Assembly: GCA_015060625.1 (NCBI GenBank)
Contig: SUYC01000001.1
Span: forward strand, 124,001-188,000
DNA length: 64,000 bases
From: Xylanibacter ruminicola
GTDB taxonomy: Bacteria > Bacteroidota > Bacteroidia > Bacteroidales > Bacteroidaceae
Reading direction: 5' to 3'
Part shown: positions 52,261-62,488 of the stretch, in pieces
Numbering within the stretch: the first letter of the stretch is position 1
Layout: each line of letters opens with the position of its first letter
Notes under the pieces: generated by a model
Told to the model about the DNA's origin: nothing
What the model saw: the letters and a program-made list of their open reading frames with translations, nothing else
Database searches by the model: none
Program-made: the position numbers and the translations under genes

Positions 52261-54084
52261 ATGAAGCTGAGAATGATTAACATACTACTTTTTTTAACGT
52301 TTGCCCTCTCGGTAAATGCTGACAATCTCGGCTATTCTGATTCTAAACCATTGGTTATCGGAATCGATCAGGACTATCCGCCATTAGAGTATGTGGATGA
52401 AAAAGGAAAACCTAGTGGCGCCGATGTGGAATTCACGAAGATTCTGATGAAGCGAATGAACATCCCGTTTAAGTTTGCACCTAACACATGGGGAGCTATT
52501 GCTAACGATATCTTAGGTGGTAAGGTTGATTTGGGTATGATGGTTTATTCGCCTTATCGCAAGGATGTTACCAATTACTCGCGTGCCGTGATCAGACTGT
52601 ACTACCAGTTGGTAACTCGTAAGGGTACCAAGAGGAACTACGGACTGCGCGACATGCACAATGTGGAGGTGGCGCTGATGGCCAGTCGCCCTGTACGCGA
52701 CACGCTGCAGAAGATTGGTGCACGACTGGTGATAGTAGATGACCTGACCAAGGCGATGAAGGAACTGTCGGCAGGCAAATACGATGCGGTGGTGTGCTAT
52801 CGTTATCAGGCTAAGTATCTGATAGGTAAGCATAAACTGCAGAATCTGGAACAGGAAGACCTGACGCTGACACCACGCGAATACTGCTACGTGAGCAATA
52901 ATAAGAAGCTGATAAATGCCATCGACAAGGAGCTTGACAAGATGGAGGAAGAGGGTCTGATGGACGAGGTGTATGGCAATGTGGCTTCTACCTTCAACGG
53001 TGTGATTATACCGCGATGGGTATATATCTCCATTGTGGCATTTGTGATTGTGGCGCTGCTGGCTGTGATATTAAACCAGATGCACAACACGCGCCAGCTG
53101 AAGAAGGCGCTGGATACAGCCCGTGAAAACGAGGAGAAAGCTAAAGCCAGCGAGGAAAAGGCACACCAGAGTGAGGAGGTGGCACGTGCCAATGCCGAGA
53201 AGGCTAGGGAGAACGAGGCTATTGCAAATGCTAATGCCGAAAAGGCCAGGGCCAGCGAGGCAGAGGCACAGCGTATTGCCGATGTGGCAAAGCGCAATGC
53301 TAAGGAGGCCGAACATAATGCTATGGTAGCCAGTCAGAACGAGGCAAAAGCCCGCGAGGCAGCTGAAGCTGCCCGAAAGAGCGAAGAACTGAAGGACATC
53401 TTTCTGGGTAATATGAGTCACTCGCTCCGTACACCGCTGAATGCCATCATCGGATTCTCGGATCTGCTGATGACGATGGATGATAGTGCTTTGCCACCCG
53501 AGGAGCGTGCCAATCTGTTGCAGCTGATTAATAAGAACGGACTGGAACTGCTGCACCTGATTAACGAACTGTTATCGTTAAGCGAGGTTGAGGGTGATAC
53601 TCAGCTGTTTAAGCGCGAGGTTACCGATGTGGATTACGAAATGGGGCAGTATGCTGCCGAGATTCGTATGCAGCTGAAAGAGGGCGTAACCCTTGAGGTG
53701 GTTGAACCTATCGACGGCTTGCGTGCGCTGGTAGATAAGAAGCTGATGCGAATTGTAACCATGCACCTGCTTGAGAATGCCATGCAGCATACTACTGAGG
53801 GTAAGATAACCCTGACTTACTATCTGAAAGCAGGTGGTATGTATGTAGAAGTGAAGGATCAGGGCGAAGGACTGCCCGAGAAACTGAAACAGAATATATT
53901 CGGACTATTGGCCGACAAGAATACATATACCCACGATGAGAATCAGAAGAGCCCAGGATTGGGACTGAGTGTATGCAAATCCATTATCGACCGATGCAAT
54001 GGAAAAATAGGTGTGCGCGATAATACAGATGACGGTAGAGGCACCATCTTCTGGTATTGGACGCCAACTGAGATTTTAAATTAG
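52261..54084 (+). CDS. membrane histidine kinase with periplasmic solute-binding domain
   Basis: A 607-residue sensor. A signal peptide (1-20) leads to a periplasmic SBP_bac_3-type domain (about 28-245, VIGIDQDYPPLEYVDEKGKP and GGKVDLGMMVYSPYRKDV) that should bind an amino acid or similar small ligand. One TM helix (252-273) follows, then a 100-residue Ala/Glu/Lys-rich coiled coil (about 276-378) built from NAEKAR-like repeats. HisKA has GNMSHSLRTPLNAIIGFSDL (phospho-His387), and the ATPase domain has LLENAMQHTTEG, DQGEGLPE and SPGLGLSVCKSI. No receiver domain is fused and no response regulator gene adjoins it. It heads a four-gene run. Confidence 0.9.
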   Translation: MKLRMINILLFLTFALSVNADNLGYSDSKPLVIGIDQDYPPLEYVDEKGKPSGADVEFTKILMKRMNIPFKFAPNTWGAIANDILGGKVDLGMMVYSPYRKDVTNYSRAVIRLYYQLVTRKGTKRNYGLRDMHNVEVALMASRPVRDTLQKIGARLVIVDDLTKAMKELSAGKYDAVVCYRYQAKYLIGKHKLQNLEQEDLTLTPREYCYVSNNKKLINAIDKELDKMEEEGLMDEVYGNVASTFNGVIIPRWVYISIVAFVIVALLAVILNQMHNTRQLKKALDTARENEEKAKASEEKAHQSEEVARANAEKARENEAIANANAEKARASEAEAQRIADVAKRNAKEAEHNAMVASQNEAKAREAAEAARKSEELKDIFLGNMSHSLRTPLNAIIGFSDLLMTMDDSALPPEERANLLQLINKNGLELLHLINELLSLSEVEGDTQLFKREVTDVDYEMGQYAAEIRMQLKEGVTLEVVEPIDGLRALVDKKLMRIVTMHLLENAMQHTTEGKITLTYYLKAGGMYVEVKDQGEGLPEKLKQNIFGLLADKNTYTHDENQKSPGLGLSVCKSIIDRCNGKIGVRDNTDDGRGTIFWYWTPTEILN

Positions 54085-54097
54085 GAGGCATAGGGAA

Positions 54098-55489
54098 ATG
54101 ACACTAATTATCGTCATATTGCTATTGTTAGGTTACGTTGTGATTGCCACAGGCCATACAACGGGAGTGAATAAATCGGCTATTGCCATATTTATCGGCA
54201 CCGTGGGGTGGGTGGTGTACATCTGCTACGGCACCGATTTCGTGATGCAGCGCCACGCTCAGGACTATTGGGAGTTTCTGGCGGGCAGCTTGCCATCGAG
54301 CGAGGCTGTTAAGTACTATATATATAATAATGTATTTCTTTATTATGTAGGTCGTGCCGCCAGCATCGTGATGTTTCTGCTGGCTACCATGAGTATTGTG
54401 GAGATTCTGTACAATAACGGTTGCTTTGATTTCGTAACCAAATGGATCAAAACCCGAAACTCAAAGCGCCTGCTGTGGACCATTACACTGGCTACCTTCA
54501 TCCTGTCGGCTAATCTTGATAACCTTACTACCGCTACCATGATGCTGGTTATCATGCATGGTATCGTGCAGAATCGCCGTCAGCGCATGTTGATTGGCGC
54601 TGCTATTGTGATTGCTGCCAACTGCGGTGGATGCCTCACGGTGATTGGTGATCCTACTACGCTGGTACTGTGGGGCGACGAGGCCATCACGGCCACCAAC
54701 TATTCGATGTATCTAGCATTGCCAGCCATCTTGGCTTGGATAGTGCCTACCATACTGATTAATCGCGAACTGCCCGAACGTTTGGACACCCAGTGGGCGC
54801 CCATGCCGTTTCGAGGCGATGATACCAACCTGCTGCCTTGGCAGCGCGTGGTGATGTTGTTTGTGGGCATCGGTGGCTTGTGGTTTATCCCCACTTTCCA
54901 TACCATCACCAAACTGTCGCCATTCCTTGGTGCTTTGTGCGTGCTCAGCATCTTGTGGGTGGTTAATGAGGTGATGAACCGCAAACTGATGAACGCCGAC
55001 CAGATGATGCAGCGCTACACACCACGTTCGGTACAGTATGGTTCGTTGCAGCAAATCCTGTTTGTAATGGGTATTATGCTGGCTATGGGCGTTGTGACCG
55101 AAACTGGCGTTTTTGGCGATGTTGCCGAGTGGATCGATGCTACCGTGCATAACGTGTGGGTGCTGGGAGTTGTGTCGGGTATGCTCAGCGGTATTGTCGA
55201 TTCGTTTACCATCGCCATGAGCGATATCTCGCTTTATCCGATAGCTGATACTGCCTATGTGGGCTCGTACGAAGAGAATTTCGTAACCAATGGCGCCTAT
55301 TGGAAGATTATTGCTTTCTGTACCGCTGTGGGTGGCTGTCTGCTCAGCGTTGGTTCGGTGAGCGGTCTGGCTCTGATGAAGATGGAACACATGCGTTTGA
55401 GTTGGTATCTGAAAAACCTGACGCTGAAAGTGCTGGCTGGTATGCTGGTGGGATTGGCTGTGTTGTGGCTTGAACTGAATTATGTATAA
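54098..55489 (+). CDS. nhaD: NhaD-type Na+/H+ antiporter
   Basis: A 463-residue inner-membrane protein of the ion-transporter superfamily with about 12 hydrophobic helices. NhaD-like wording includes [40 protein letters not shown] (the family's GDPT re-entrant motif) and [17 protein letters not shown]. NhaD antiporters export Na+ or Li+ in exchange for protons. It starts 13 bp after the sensor kinase stop and precedes pfkA by 20 bp, so a common transcript is likely. Confidence 0.88.
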   Translation: MTLIIVILLLLGYVVIATGHTTGVNKSAIAIFIGTVGWVVYICYGTDFVMQRHAQDYWEFLAGSLPSSEAVKYYIYNNVFLYYVGRAASIVMFLLATMSIVEILYNNGCFDFVTKWIKTRNSKRLLWTITLATFILSANLDNLTTATMMLVIMHGIVQNRRQRMLIGAAIVIAANCGGCLTVIGDPTTLVLWGDEAITATNYSMYLALPAILAWIVPTILINRELPERLDTQWAPMPFRGDDTNLLPWQRVVMLFVGIGGLWFIPTFHTITKLSPFLGALCVLSILWVVNEVMNRKLMNADQMMQRYTPRSVQYGSLQQILFVMGIMLAMGVVTETGVFGDVAEWIDATVHNVWVLGVVSGMLSGIVDSFTIAMSDISLYPIADTAYVGSYEENFVTNGAYWKIIAFCTAVGGCLLSVGSVSGLALMKMEHMRLSWYLKNLTLKVLAGMLVGLAVLWLELNYV

Positions 55490-55509
55490 CTAAACAATAT
55501 AGTAGTAAT

Positions 55510-56487
55510 ATGACAAAGATTAAGACAATTGGTATCCTGACGTCGGGAGGCGATGCACCAGGAATGAATGCCGCTATACGTGCCGTGACACGTGCCGGTA
55601 TCTACAACGGTTTTAAGATTAAAGGTATATATCGTGGTTACGAGGGACTGATTCATGATGAGGTTCAGGAGTTTACCACCGAAAATGTAAGTGGAATTGT
55701 GACACGTGGCGGTACTATCCTGAAGACTGCCCGCTCAAAGGAGTTCCCAACTCCCGAGGGAATGCAGAAGGCTTACGAGACATGTGTGAAGGAGGAAATC
55801 GATGCGCTAGTGGTGATCGGTGGTAACGGATCGCTTACTGGTGCCCGTAATTTTGGTATGGAGTACGACTTCCCTGTGATTGGTCTGCCTGGTACGATTG
55901 ATAACGATTTGTATGGCACCGATTCTACTATCGGTTATGATACAACCATGAATACCATCATGGAGTGTGTCGATCGTATCCGCGATACAGCCAACTCGCA
56001 TGAGCGTATCTTCTTTGTCGAGGTGATGGGGCGTGATGCCGGATTCCTGGCACAGAACTCGGCCATTGCTTGTGGTGCTGAGGCTGCTATCGTGCCCGAG
56101 GAGAGTACCGATGTCGACCAGCTGGCACAGTTCATGAGTCGTGGTATCCGTAAATCAAAGAAGTCGTGTATCGTGATTGTGTCGGAGAGTCCTAAGTGTG
56201 GCGCTCTGTACTATGCCGATCGCGTCAAGAAGGAGTTCCCTGAGTTTGATGTACGTGTGTCTATCCTGGGCCATCTGCAGCGTGGTGGTACACCATCAGC
56301 GCGCGACCGCATTCTGGCTGCTACCACAGGTGTTGGTGCTATCGAAGCCATCAAACAGGGACAGCGCAACGTGATGGTTGGTATCCGCAATAACGAGGTG
56401 GTTTATGTACCTTTCAGCGAGTGTATCCGCACCGATAAACGTTTCGATAAGAGATTGATAAAGGTTTTGGATGAACTTTCGATTTGA
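55510..56487 (+). CDS. pfkA: ATP-dependent 6-phosphofructokinase
   Basis: A 325-residue enzyme of bacterial PfkA length that phosphorylates fructose-6-phosphate in glycolysis. Visible: [17 protein letters not shown] (ATP site), [27 protein letters not shown], the catalytic segment [29 protein letters not shown], and [17 protein letters not shown] (effector and substrate loop). It sits third in the kinase-antiporter run. Confidence 0.97.
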   Translation: MTKIKTIGILTSGGDAPGMNAAIRAVTRAGIYNGFKIKGIYRGYEGLIHDEVQEFTTENVSGIVTRGGTILKTARSKEFPTPEGMQKAYETCVKEEIDALVVIGGNGSLTGARNFGMEYDFPVIGLPGTIDNDLYGTDSTIGYDTTMNTIMECVDRIRDTANSHERIFFVEVMGRDAGFLAQNSAIACGAEAAIVPEESTDVDQLAQFMSRGIRKSKKSCIVIVSESPKCGALYYADRVKKEFPEFDVRVSILGHLQRGGTPSARDRILAATTGVGAIEAIKQGQRNVMVGIRNNEVVYVPFSECIRTDKRFDKRLIKVLDELSI

Positions 56488-56497
56488 TTGAATATTG

Positions 56498-57598
56498 ATG
56501 CCAGATATTAAAAAGATTGTATTAACGGGCGGCCCATGTGCTGGCAAGACTACCGCGCTGGTAAAGATCACAGAGTATTTCTCTGGGTTTGGCTATAAGG
56601 TGTTTAATGTGCCCGAAGTGCCTACTATCTACAGTACGGCAGGCTGGAACTACCTGACGCCTAACCGCAAACTGTACTATCAAGGCGAACGCGCCATTCT
56701 GGAGACTCAGTTGGCACTCGAAAAACAGTTTATGAAGTTGGCTGAGGTTTGTGAAGACCCCGTGCTGGTGGTATGTGATAGAGGCGCCATGGACATTTCG
56801 GCCTATATCAAACCCGAAGAGTGGGAGGAGATTACCCACATGGCAGGTACCAACTCAGAGGAACTGCGCGAGAGCTACGATGCCGTGCTGCACCTGGTGA
56901 GTGCAGCTGATGGTGCCGAACAGTATTACACCACAGCTACCAACGCTACGCGCTATGAGCAAGCTAACGAAGAGGGACTGCGCATTGCCCGCGAACTGGA
57001 TAAAAAGGTGATTGAGGCTTGGACGGGCCATCCGCATCTGCGTGTGATTAACAATCACGACGATTTCGATAATAAGATTAAGCGTGTGCTTGCTGAAATA
57101 TCGAAAGTGGTGGGATTGCCACAGCCTGTACAGGAGGAACGCATTTTCAGAGTGGAGATCATCGGTGAGATTCCGGAGTGCTCTGAGAGTCAGATCACAC
57201 AGACCTATCTGGTAGCTGAGCCTGGCAGCGAGGTTCGACTGCGTCGCCGTGAATGGAGTGGGGGTAAGGTGGTGAATGTGCACCGCTCAAAGAAACGCCT
57301 GAGCGAAACCGAGGTGATTGAAACCGAACGACAGGTTGACAACAATCTGTACGAGCAGATGCTGCAGCAGGCCGATCCTTATCGGGTTACCATTCGCAAA
57401 AAGCGTCAGAGTTTTATCTGGAAAGGTCAGTTTTTCCAGATCGACACATTCCAGAGTCCTGTGAGCAATCTGGTGATGATGGAGACCAAAGGTATCACGG
57501 CCAAGGAAACCGTTAACTTCCCACCCTTCGTAAAAGTGATCGAGGATGTGACCGGAAATCCTAAGTATTTGAACTATAACATCGCTTTAAGACGATAA
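56498..57598 (+). CDS. AAA_28-type P-loop ATPase with CYTH-like C-terminus
   Basis: A 366-residue protein. The N-terminal P-loop domain has LTGGPCAGKTT (Lys17) and NVPEVPTIYSTAGWN, with VVCDRGAMDISAY as the Walker B/DRG motif of nucleoside-kinase-like AAA_28 proteins. The C-terminal third (about 205-366: FRVEIIGEIP, TYLVAEPGSEVRLRRREWSG, TERQVDNNLYEQML) looks like a CYTH triphosphate-binding barrel. The combination suggests a nucleotide or polyphosphate enzyme; no substrate is known. The ATG at 56498 is used over the TTG at 56495. It is last in the run, and a new promoter follows. Confidence 0.75.
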   Translation: MPDIKKIVLTGGPCAGKTTALVKITEYFSGFGYKVFNVPEVPTIYSTAGWNYLTPNRKLYYQGERAILETQLALEKQFMKLAEVCEDPVLVVCDRGAMDISAYIKPEEWEEITHMAGTNSEELRESYDAVLHLVSAADGAEQYYTTATNATRYEQANEEGLRIARELDKKVIEAWTGHPHLRVINNHDDFDNKIKRVLAEISKVVGLPQPVQEERIFRVEIIGEIPECSESQITQTYLVAEPGSEVRLRRREWSGGKVVNVHRSKKRLSETEVIETERQVDNNLYEQMLQQADPYRVTIRKKRQSFIWKGQFFQIDTFQSPVSNLVMMETKGITAKETVNFPPFVKVIEDVTGNPKYLNYNIALRR

Positions 57599-57667
57599 AA
57601 AGTCGCTAAAAATGGTGGATTTGGGAAAATTATCGCCTAAAAGTTCGTTTGTTCAGATAATATTCCG

Positions 57668-57675
57668 TATCTTTG
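57668..57675 (+). promoter_or_regulatory. -7 element for the ATP synthase operon
   Basis: TATCTTTG lies 53 bp before the atpD ATG. A TTTG at 57648-57651 is only 16 bp upstream, shorter than usual, so the -33 box is uncertain. Confidence 0.5.
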
Positions 57676-57725
57676 CAAGCACATTAATAATTCTAAAATC
57701 AATAATAACTTTAAAATATTAATAG

Positions 57726-59255
<1,530 letters not shown>

Positions 59256-59324
59256 GCTTAATTGACAATTGATAATTCTTGCTTAAGCAAGCGTACTAAA
59301 GAAACGATTAGATAATTGACAATT

Positions 59325-59567
59325 ATGTTGCAGTTGAGAATAGTTTCACCCGAGAAGATAGAGTTCAATGGTGCTGTTGAGAGTGTGCTCGTTCCTGGCA
59401 CGATGGGCCAGTTCGAGATCCTCCAGGACCATGCGCCAATCATCTCTACACTCCAGTGCGGCAAGGTGGAGTACACCACTGCCGAGGGTAAAGTCCAACT
59501 GGAGATTCAAGGTGGTTTCGTGGAGGTGCAGAAGAACGTGGTAAGTCTTTGTGTAGAATTGAAGTAA
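59325..59567 (+). CDS. atpC: ATP synthase F1 subunit epsilon
   Basis: An 80-residue short epsilon subunit with only the N-terminal beta-sandwich (LRIVSPEKIEFNGAVESVLVP and GQFEILQDHAPIISTLQ, each in pieces). The C-terminal helical hairpin that inhibits ATP hydrolysis in longer forms is absent. The start is ATG at 59325; an upstream in-frame TTG at 59316 is less likely. The 69-bp gap after atpD holds CTTGCTTAAGCAAG and AATTGACAATTG-type short repeats. Confidence 0.94.
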   Translation: MLQLRIVSPEKIEFNGAVESVLVPGTMGQFEILQDHAPIISTLQCGKVEYTTAEGKVQLEIQGGFVEVQKNVVSLCVELK

Positions 59568-59582
59568 TCTAAAGATAATCGT

Positions 59583-59975
59583 ATGACAATGGATATCCAG
59601 AAGTTGAGCGTAGCCTACATCCGACAGGGACTGATGGTAACAGTTGCTTTGGCACTTGTTGCCCTCTTGTTGATGCAGGTAAAGTATCTCGACTTGCTTA
59701 CACCCGTCATCGTTAGTGTGGCATTCTCACTGGTTGTATGCGTGAGTATTGCCCTGATATGGCGTCGTGTGGCCCAGCGTTCGGCCGAGAGTCTGCCTAC
59801 CTTCTTTACGGCGGTGTCGGGCTTCCGTATGCTGTTGGCGCTGGCAGTGATGTTTGTCTATTATCTGGTTGATACTCAGGATTCTATGCTTCGTTTCTTC
59901 ATGGTGTTTATAGCATTCTATTTTGCCATGCTTGCGCACCATTCCATCTTCTTCGCCAGAATTAATAATAGATAA
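59583..59975 (+). CDS. AtpI-like membrane protein of the ATP synthase operon
   Basis: A 130-residue protein with four predicted TM helices (about 17-36, 41-60, 78-97, 101-122; GLMVTVALALVALLLMQV, IVSVAFSLVVCVSIALIW). It lies between atpC and atpB, where Bacteroidetes carry an AtpI-type accessory protein that may help c-ring assembly. Sequence similarity to AtpI is only at the level of hydropathy. ATG at 59583 or 59589. Confidence 0.65.
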   Translation: MTMDIQKLSVAYIRQGLMVTVALALVALLLMQVKYLDLLTPVIVSVAFSLVVCVSIALIWRRVAQRSAESLPTFFTAVSGFRMLLALAVMFVYYLVDTQDSMLRFFMVFIAFYFAMLAHHSIFFARINNR

Positions 59976-59981
59976 GTAGTA

Positions 59982-61037
59982 ATGAAAACAATTAAAACGA
60001 TAATCCTCCTGATGATGGTAGCCTTGCTGCCTGTGCCTGCCCTCGCTAACGAGGGAGGAGAAGGTGAGGAGCTCGATATCCCTGAGATTGTATTGGAGCA
60101 CCTAGCCGACTCTTACGAATGGCATATCGCCAGCTATCAGGGTAGTCATATCAGCATTCCGCTGCCCATCATCCTTCGTAGCGCGAGTGATAATCCAGGA
60201 CAAAAGTGGTTCTTCTGTACCGCTCACAGTCTGCCCGAACAGTTCTTCTTCAGCGAGGAACATCACGGCAAGATTTATGAGCGTGTGGGAGGCGAAGAGG
60301 TGCGCCCCCTCGATCTGAGCATCACCAAGAGTGTACTGCAGATATGGATCGTGGTGGCTGTGCTGATTACAGTATTCCTGAGTTGTGCCCGCTGGTATAA
60401 GAATCACGATGCGAAGAGCGAGGCACCGAAGGGATTCGTAGGAGCAATGGAGATGATCGTGATGACAATTCACGACGACCTCATCAAGTCGTCGATAGGT
60501 GAGAAGCATTACAAACCTTATGCACCTTACCTGCTCACGGTGTTCTTCTTCATCCTTACCTGTAATCTCATCGGATTGATTCCTGTATTCCCTGGTGGCG
60601 CCAATGTTACGGGCAACATCAACATCACCTTCTTCTTGGCGGTGTGCACCATGTTGGCCATCAACCTGTTTGCCAATAAGGAGTACTGGAAGGAGATTTT
60701 CTGGCCCGAGGTTCCTCTGTTCCTCAAAGCCTATCCAGCTCCAGTAATGCCACTCATCGAACTGTTCGGAGTGTTCACCAAGCCTTTCGCACTGATGATT
60801 CGTCTTTTTGCCAACATGATGGCTGGTCACGCTGTGATTCTCTCGTTCACCTGTGTGATTTTCCTCGGTTGGTCGATGGGTGTAGGATTCGGTCTCGGAC
60901 TGAATGCTTTCAGCATCATCATGCTTCTGTTTATGAATGCACTCGAGTTGCTGGTAGCTTTTGTTCAGGCTTACGTATTTACAATGCTTAGTGCGGTGTT
61001 TATCGGGCTCGCCCATAAGGAGCACCATGCTGAGTAA
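59982..61037 (+). CDS. atpB: ATP synthase F0 subunit a
   Basis: A 351-residue membrane stator subunit. A signal-like start (MKTIKTIILLMMVALLPVPA) and a periplasmic acidic segment (EGGEGEELDIPEIVLEHLAD) precede the helices. LTCNLIGLIPVFPGG and KPFALMIRLFANMMAGHAVI carry the essential stator Arg (IRLFAN) facing the c-ring Glu. The extended N-terminus is the norm in Bacteroidetes. It follows the AtpI-like gene by 6 bp. Confidence 0.96.
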   Translation: MKTIKTIILLMMVALLPVPALANEGGEGEELDIPEIVLEHLADSYEWHIASYQGSHISIPLPIILRSASDNPGQKWFFCTAHSLPEQFFFSEEHHGKIYERVGGEEVRPLDLSITKSVLQIWIVVAVLITVFLSCARWYKNHDAKSEAPKGFVGAMEMIVMTIHDDLIKSSIGEKHYKPYAPYLLTVFFFILTCNLIGLIPVFPGGANVTGNINITFFLAVCTMLAINLFANKEYWKEIFWPEVPLFLKAYPAPVMPLIELFGVFTKPFALMIRLFANMMAGHAVILSFTCVIFLGWSMGVGFGLGLNAFSIIMLLFMNALELLVAFVQAYVFTMLSAVFIGLAHKEHHAE

Positions 61038-61126
61038 AATGTAAAATAGTAAAAATTGAAAAGTTATAGAATTCAAATAATTCGAATAGAAAACAACATT
61101 ATTAATAATTAAAAATTAAAAGTATT

Positions 61127-61366
61127 ATGATTTCAGCTTTATTTTTAGCCGAGGGTCTGGCTCAGCTGGGCTGCGGTATCGGTGCAGGTATTGCAACAAT
61201 TGGTGCAGGTTTGGGTATTGGTAAGATTGGTGGCAGCGCCATGGATGCTATCGCCCGTCAGCCAGAGGCTACTGGTAAGATTCAGACCAACATGATTCTG
61301 ACATCTGCTTTCGTTGAGGGTTGTGCCCTTTTCGCTATTGCAGCCTGTGCATTCCTTATCAAATAA
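61127..61366 (+). CDS. atpE: ATP synthase F0 subunit c
   Basis: A 79-residue two-helix proteolipid. The first helix has glycine packing (GCGIGAGIATIGAGLGIG), the loop is ARQPEA, and the second helix carries the ion-binding carboxylate Glu64 in AFVEGCALF. The residue after Glu64 is Gly rather than Ser/Thr, and no Gln is seen at the Na+-site position of the first helix, so proton coupling is expected. It precedes a stem-loop region and atpF. Confidence 0.97.
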   Translation: MISALFLAEGLAQLGCGIGAGIATIGAGLGIGKIGGSAMDAIARQPEATGKIQTNMILTSAFVEGCALFAIAACAFLIK

Positions 61367-61370
61367 GAAT

Positions 61371-61403
61371 CGAAGTCTGTGAGCAGACTCGATACGAAGT
61401 ATC
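61371..61403 (+). promoter_or_regulatory. two hairpins between atpE and atpF
   Basis: GTCTG tgag CAGAC (61375-61388, with flanking CGA/TCG) is followed by GATAC gaa GTATC (61391-61403). There is no T-run, so these are more likely RNA-stability or translation elements than terminators. Confidence 0.55.
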
Positions 61404-61418
61404 ATAAATTGAAATAAT

Positions 61419-61934
61419 ATGGATTTCAGTAAACTGCCAGCAATTCTCACCCCCGATCTGGGACTCTTGTTCTGGATGCTTCTGGCGTTTGCCGTTGTTT
61501 TCTTCGTACTTGCCAAGTACGGATTCCCTGCCATCGTTGGTATGGTGGAAGAGCGAAACCGCTACATCGAAGACAGTCTCAAGAAGGCCCACGAGGCACA
61601 GGAGCGCCTGGCAAACATCGAGAAGGAGGGAGAATCCATCTTGCAGGAGGCACGCGCCAAGCAGGCTCAGATATTGAAGGAGGCTGCCGAAACGCGCGAC
61701 GCTATCGTGGAGCAGGCGCAGGAGAAGGCGAGAGCCGAAGGTGCCCGACTGCTGGAAGATGCCCGTGTGGCTATCGACCAGGAGAAGAAGGCTGCTATTG
61801 CCGATATCCGTCAGCAGGTGGCTGCCCTCAGCGTCGGCATCGCCGAGAAAGTTCTGAAGCAGAGCCTGAAGGACGACAAGGCCCAGATGGATTTGATTGA
61901 CCGTATGCTGGATGATGTTTCTACTGATAAATAA
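61419..61934 (+). CDS. atpF: ATP synthase F0 subunit b
   Basis: A 171-residue peripheral-stalk subunit. One TM helix (about 14-33, LGLLFWMLLAFAVVFFVL) is followed by a long charged coiled coil (EAQERLANIEKEGESILQEA, EQAQEKARAEGARLL). It links F0 subunit a to F1 through delta. The start at 61419 follows the two hairpins by 16 bp. Confidence 0.96.
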   Translation: MDFSKLPAILTPDLGLLFWMLLAFAVVFFVLAKYGFPAIVGMVEERNRYIEDSLKKAHEAQERLANIEKEGESILQEARAKQAQILKEAAETRDAIVEQAQEKARAEGARLLEDARVAIDQEKKAAIADIRQQVAALSVGIAEKVLKQSLKDDKAQMDLIDRMLDDVSTDK

Positions 61935-61945
61935 GCAATAAACGT

Positions 61946-62482
61946 ATGGATATAGGAGTCATATCGGTAAGATATGCGCGAGCGCTCCTGAAGAGTGCTA
62001 CCGACGCTAAGATAGAGCAGCAAGTGTATGCCGAGATGCAGCAGATAGCTAAGAGCTACATCGAGGTGCCACAGTTGCGCTCTACGATTGACAATCCGAT
62101 GCTCTCGAAGGATAAGAAGGAGGCGCTGCTGCTCACAGCAGCTGGAAAAGAACCTTCGGACCTGATGAAGGCCTTTGTACAGCTTGTGCTGAAGGAAGAC
62201 CGCGAGAGTGTGATGCAATTCATCGCCAATTCGTACGTCACGCTTTACCGCCAGCAGAAGAATGTCATCCGCGGACGTCTCATCACCGCTGCAGCCGTAT
62301 CGCCTGAAACAGAACAGAAGATGCGCCGCATGGTGGAGAGTAAGACTAATGGAACAGTAGAGTTTGAGTCGCAGGTGAACCCCGATATCATCGGTGGTTT
62401 TATCCTCGAGTACGACACCTACCGCATGGACGCCAGTGTCAAAACCAAACTCAACAGTATTCTCAATACATTAAAAAAGTAA
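61946..62482 (+). CDS. atpH: ATP synthase F1 subunit delta
   Basis: A 178-residue OSCP-type stalk subunit. The N-terminal helical domain (VISVRYARALLKSATDA) and the C-terminal signature (GRLITAAAVSPETEQKMRRM, NPDIIGGFILEYDTYRMDAS) are in place. It starts 11 bp after atpF. Confidence 0.95.
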   Translation: MDIGVISVRYARALLKSATDAKIEQQVYAEMQQIAKSYIEVPQLRSTIDNPMLSKDKKEALLLTAAGKEPSDLMKAFVQLVLKEDRESVMQFIANSYVTLYRQQKNVIRGRLITAAAVSPETEQKMRRMVESKTNGTVEFESQVNPDIIGGFILEYDTYRMDASVKTKLNSILNTLKK

Positions 62483-62488
62483 ACAACA

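Noticed and set aside
60102..61076. Minus-strand open frame of 324 codons
   Set aside because: Opposite atpB. The His/Glu-rich translation mirrors hydrophobic codons of the membrane helices.
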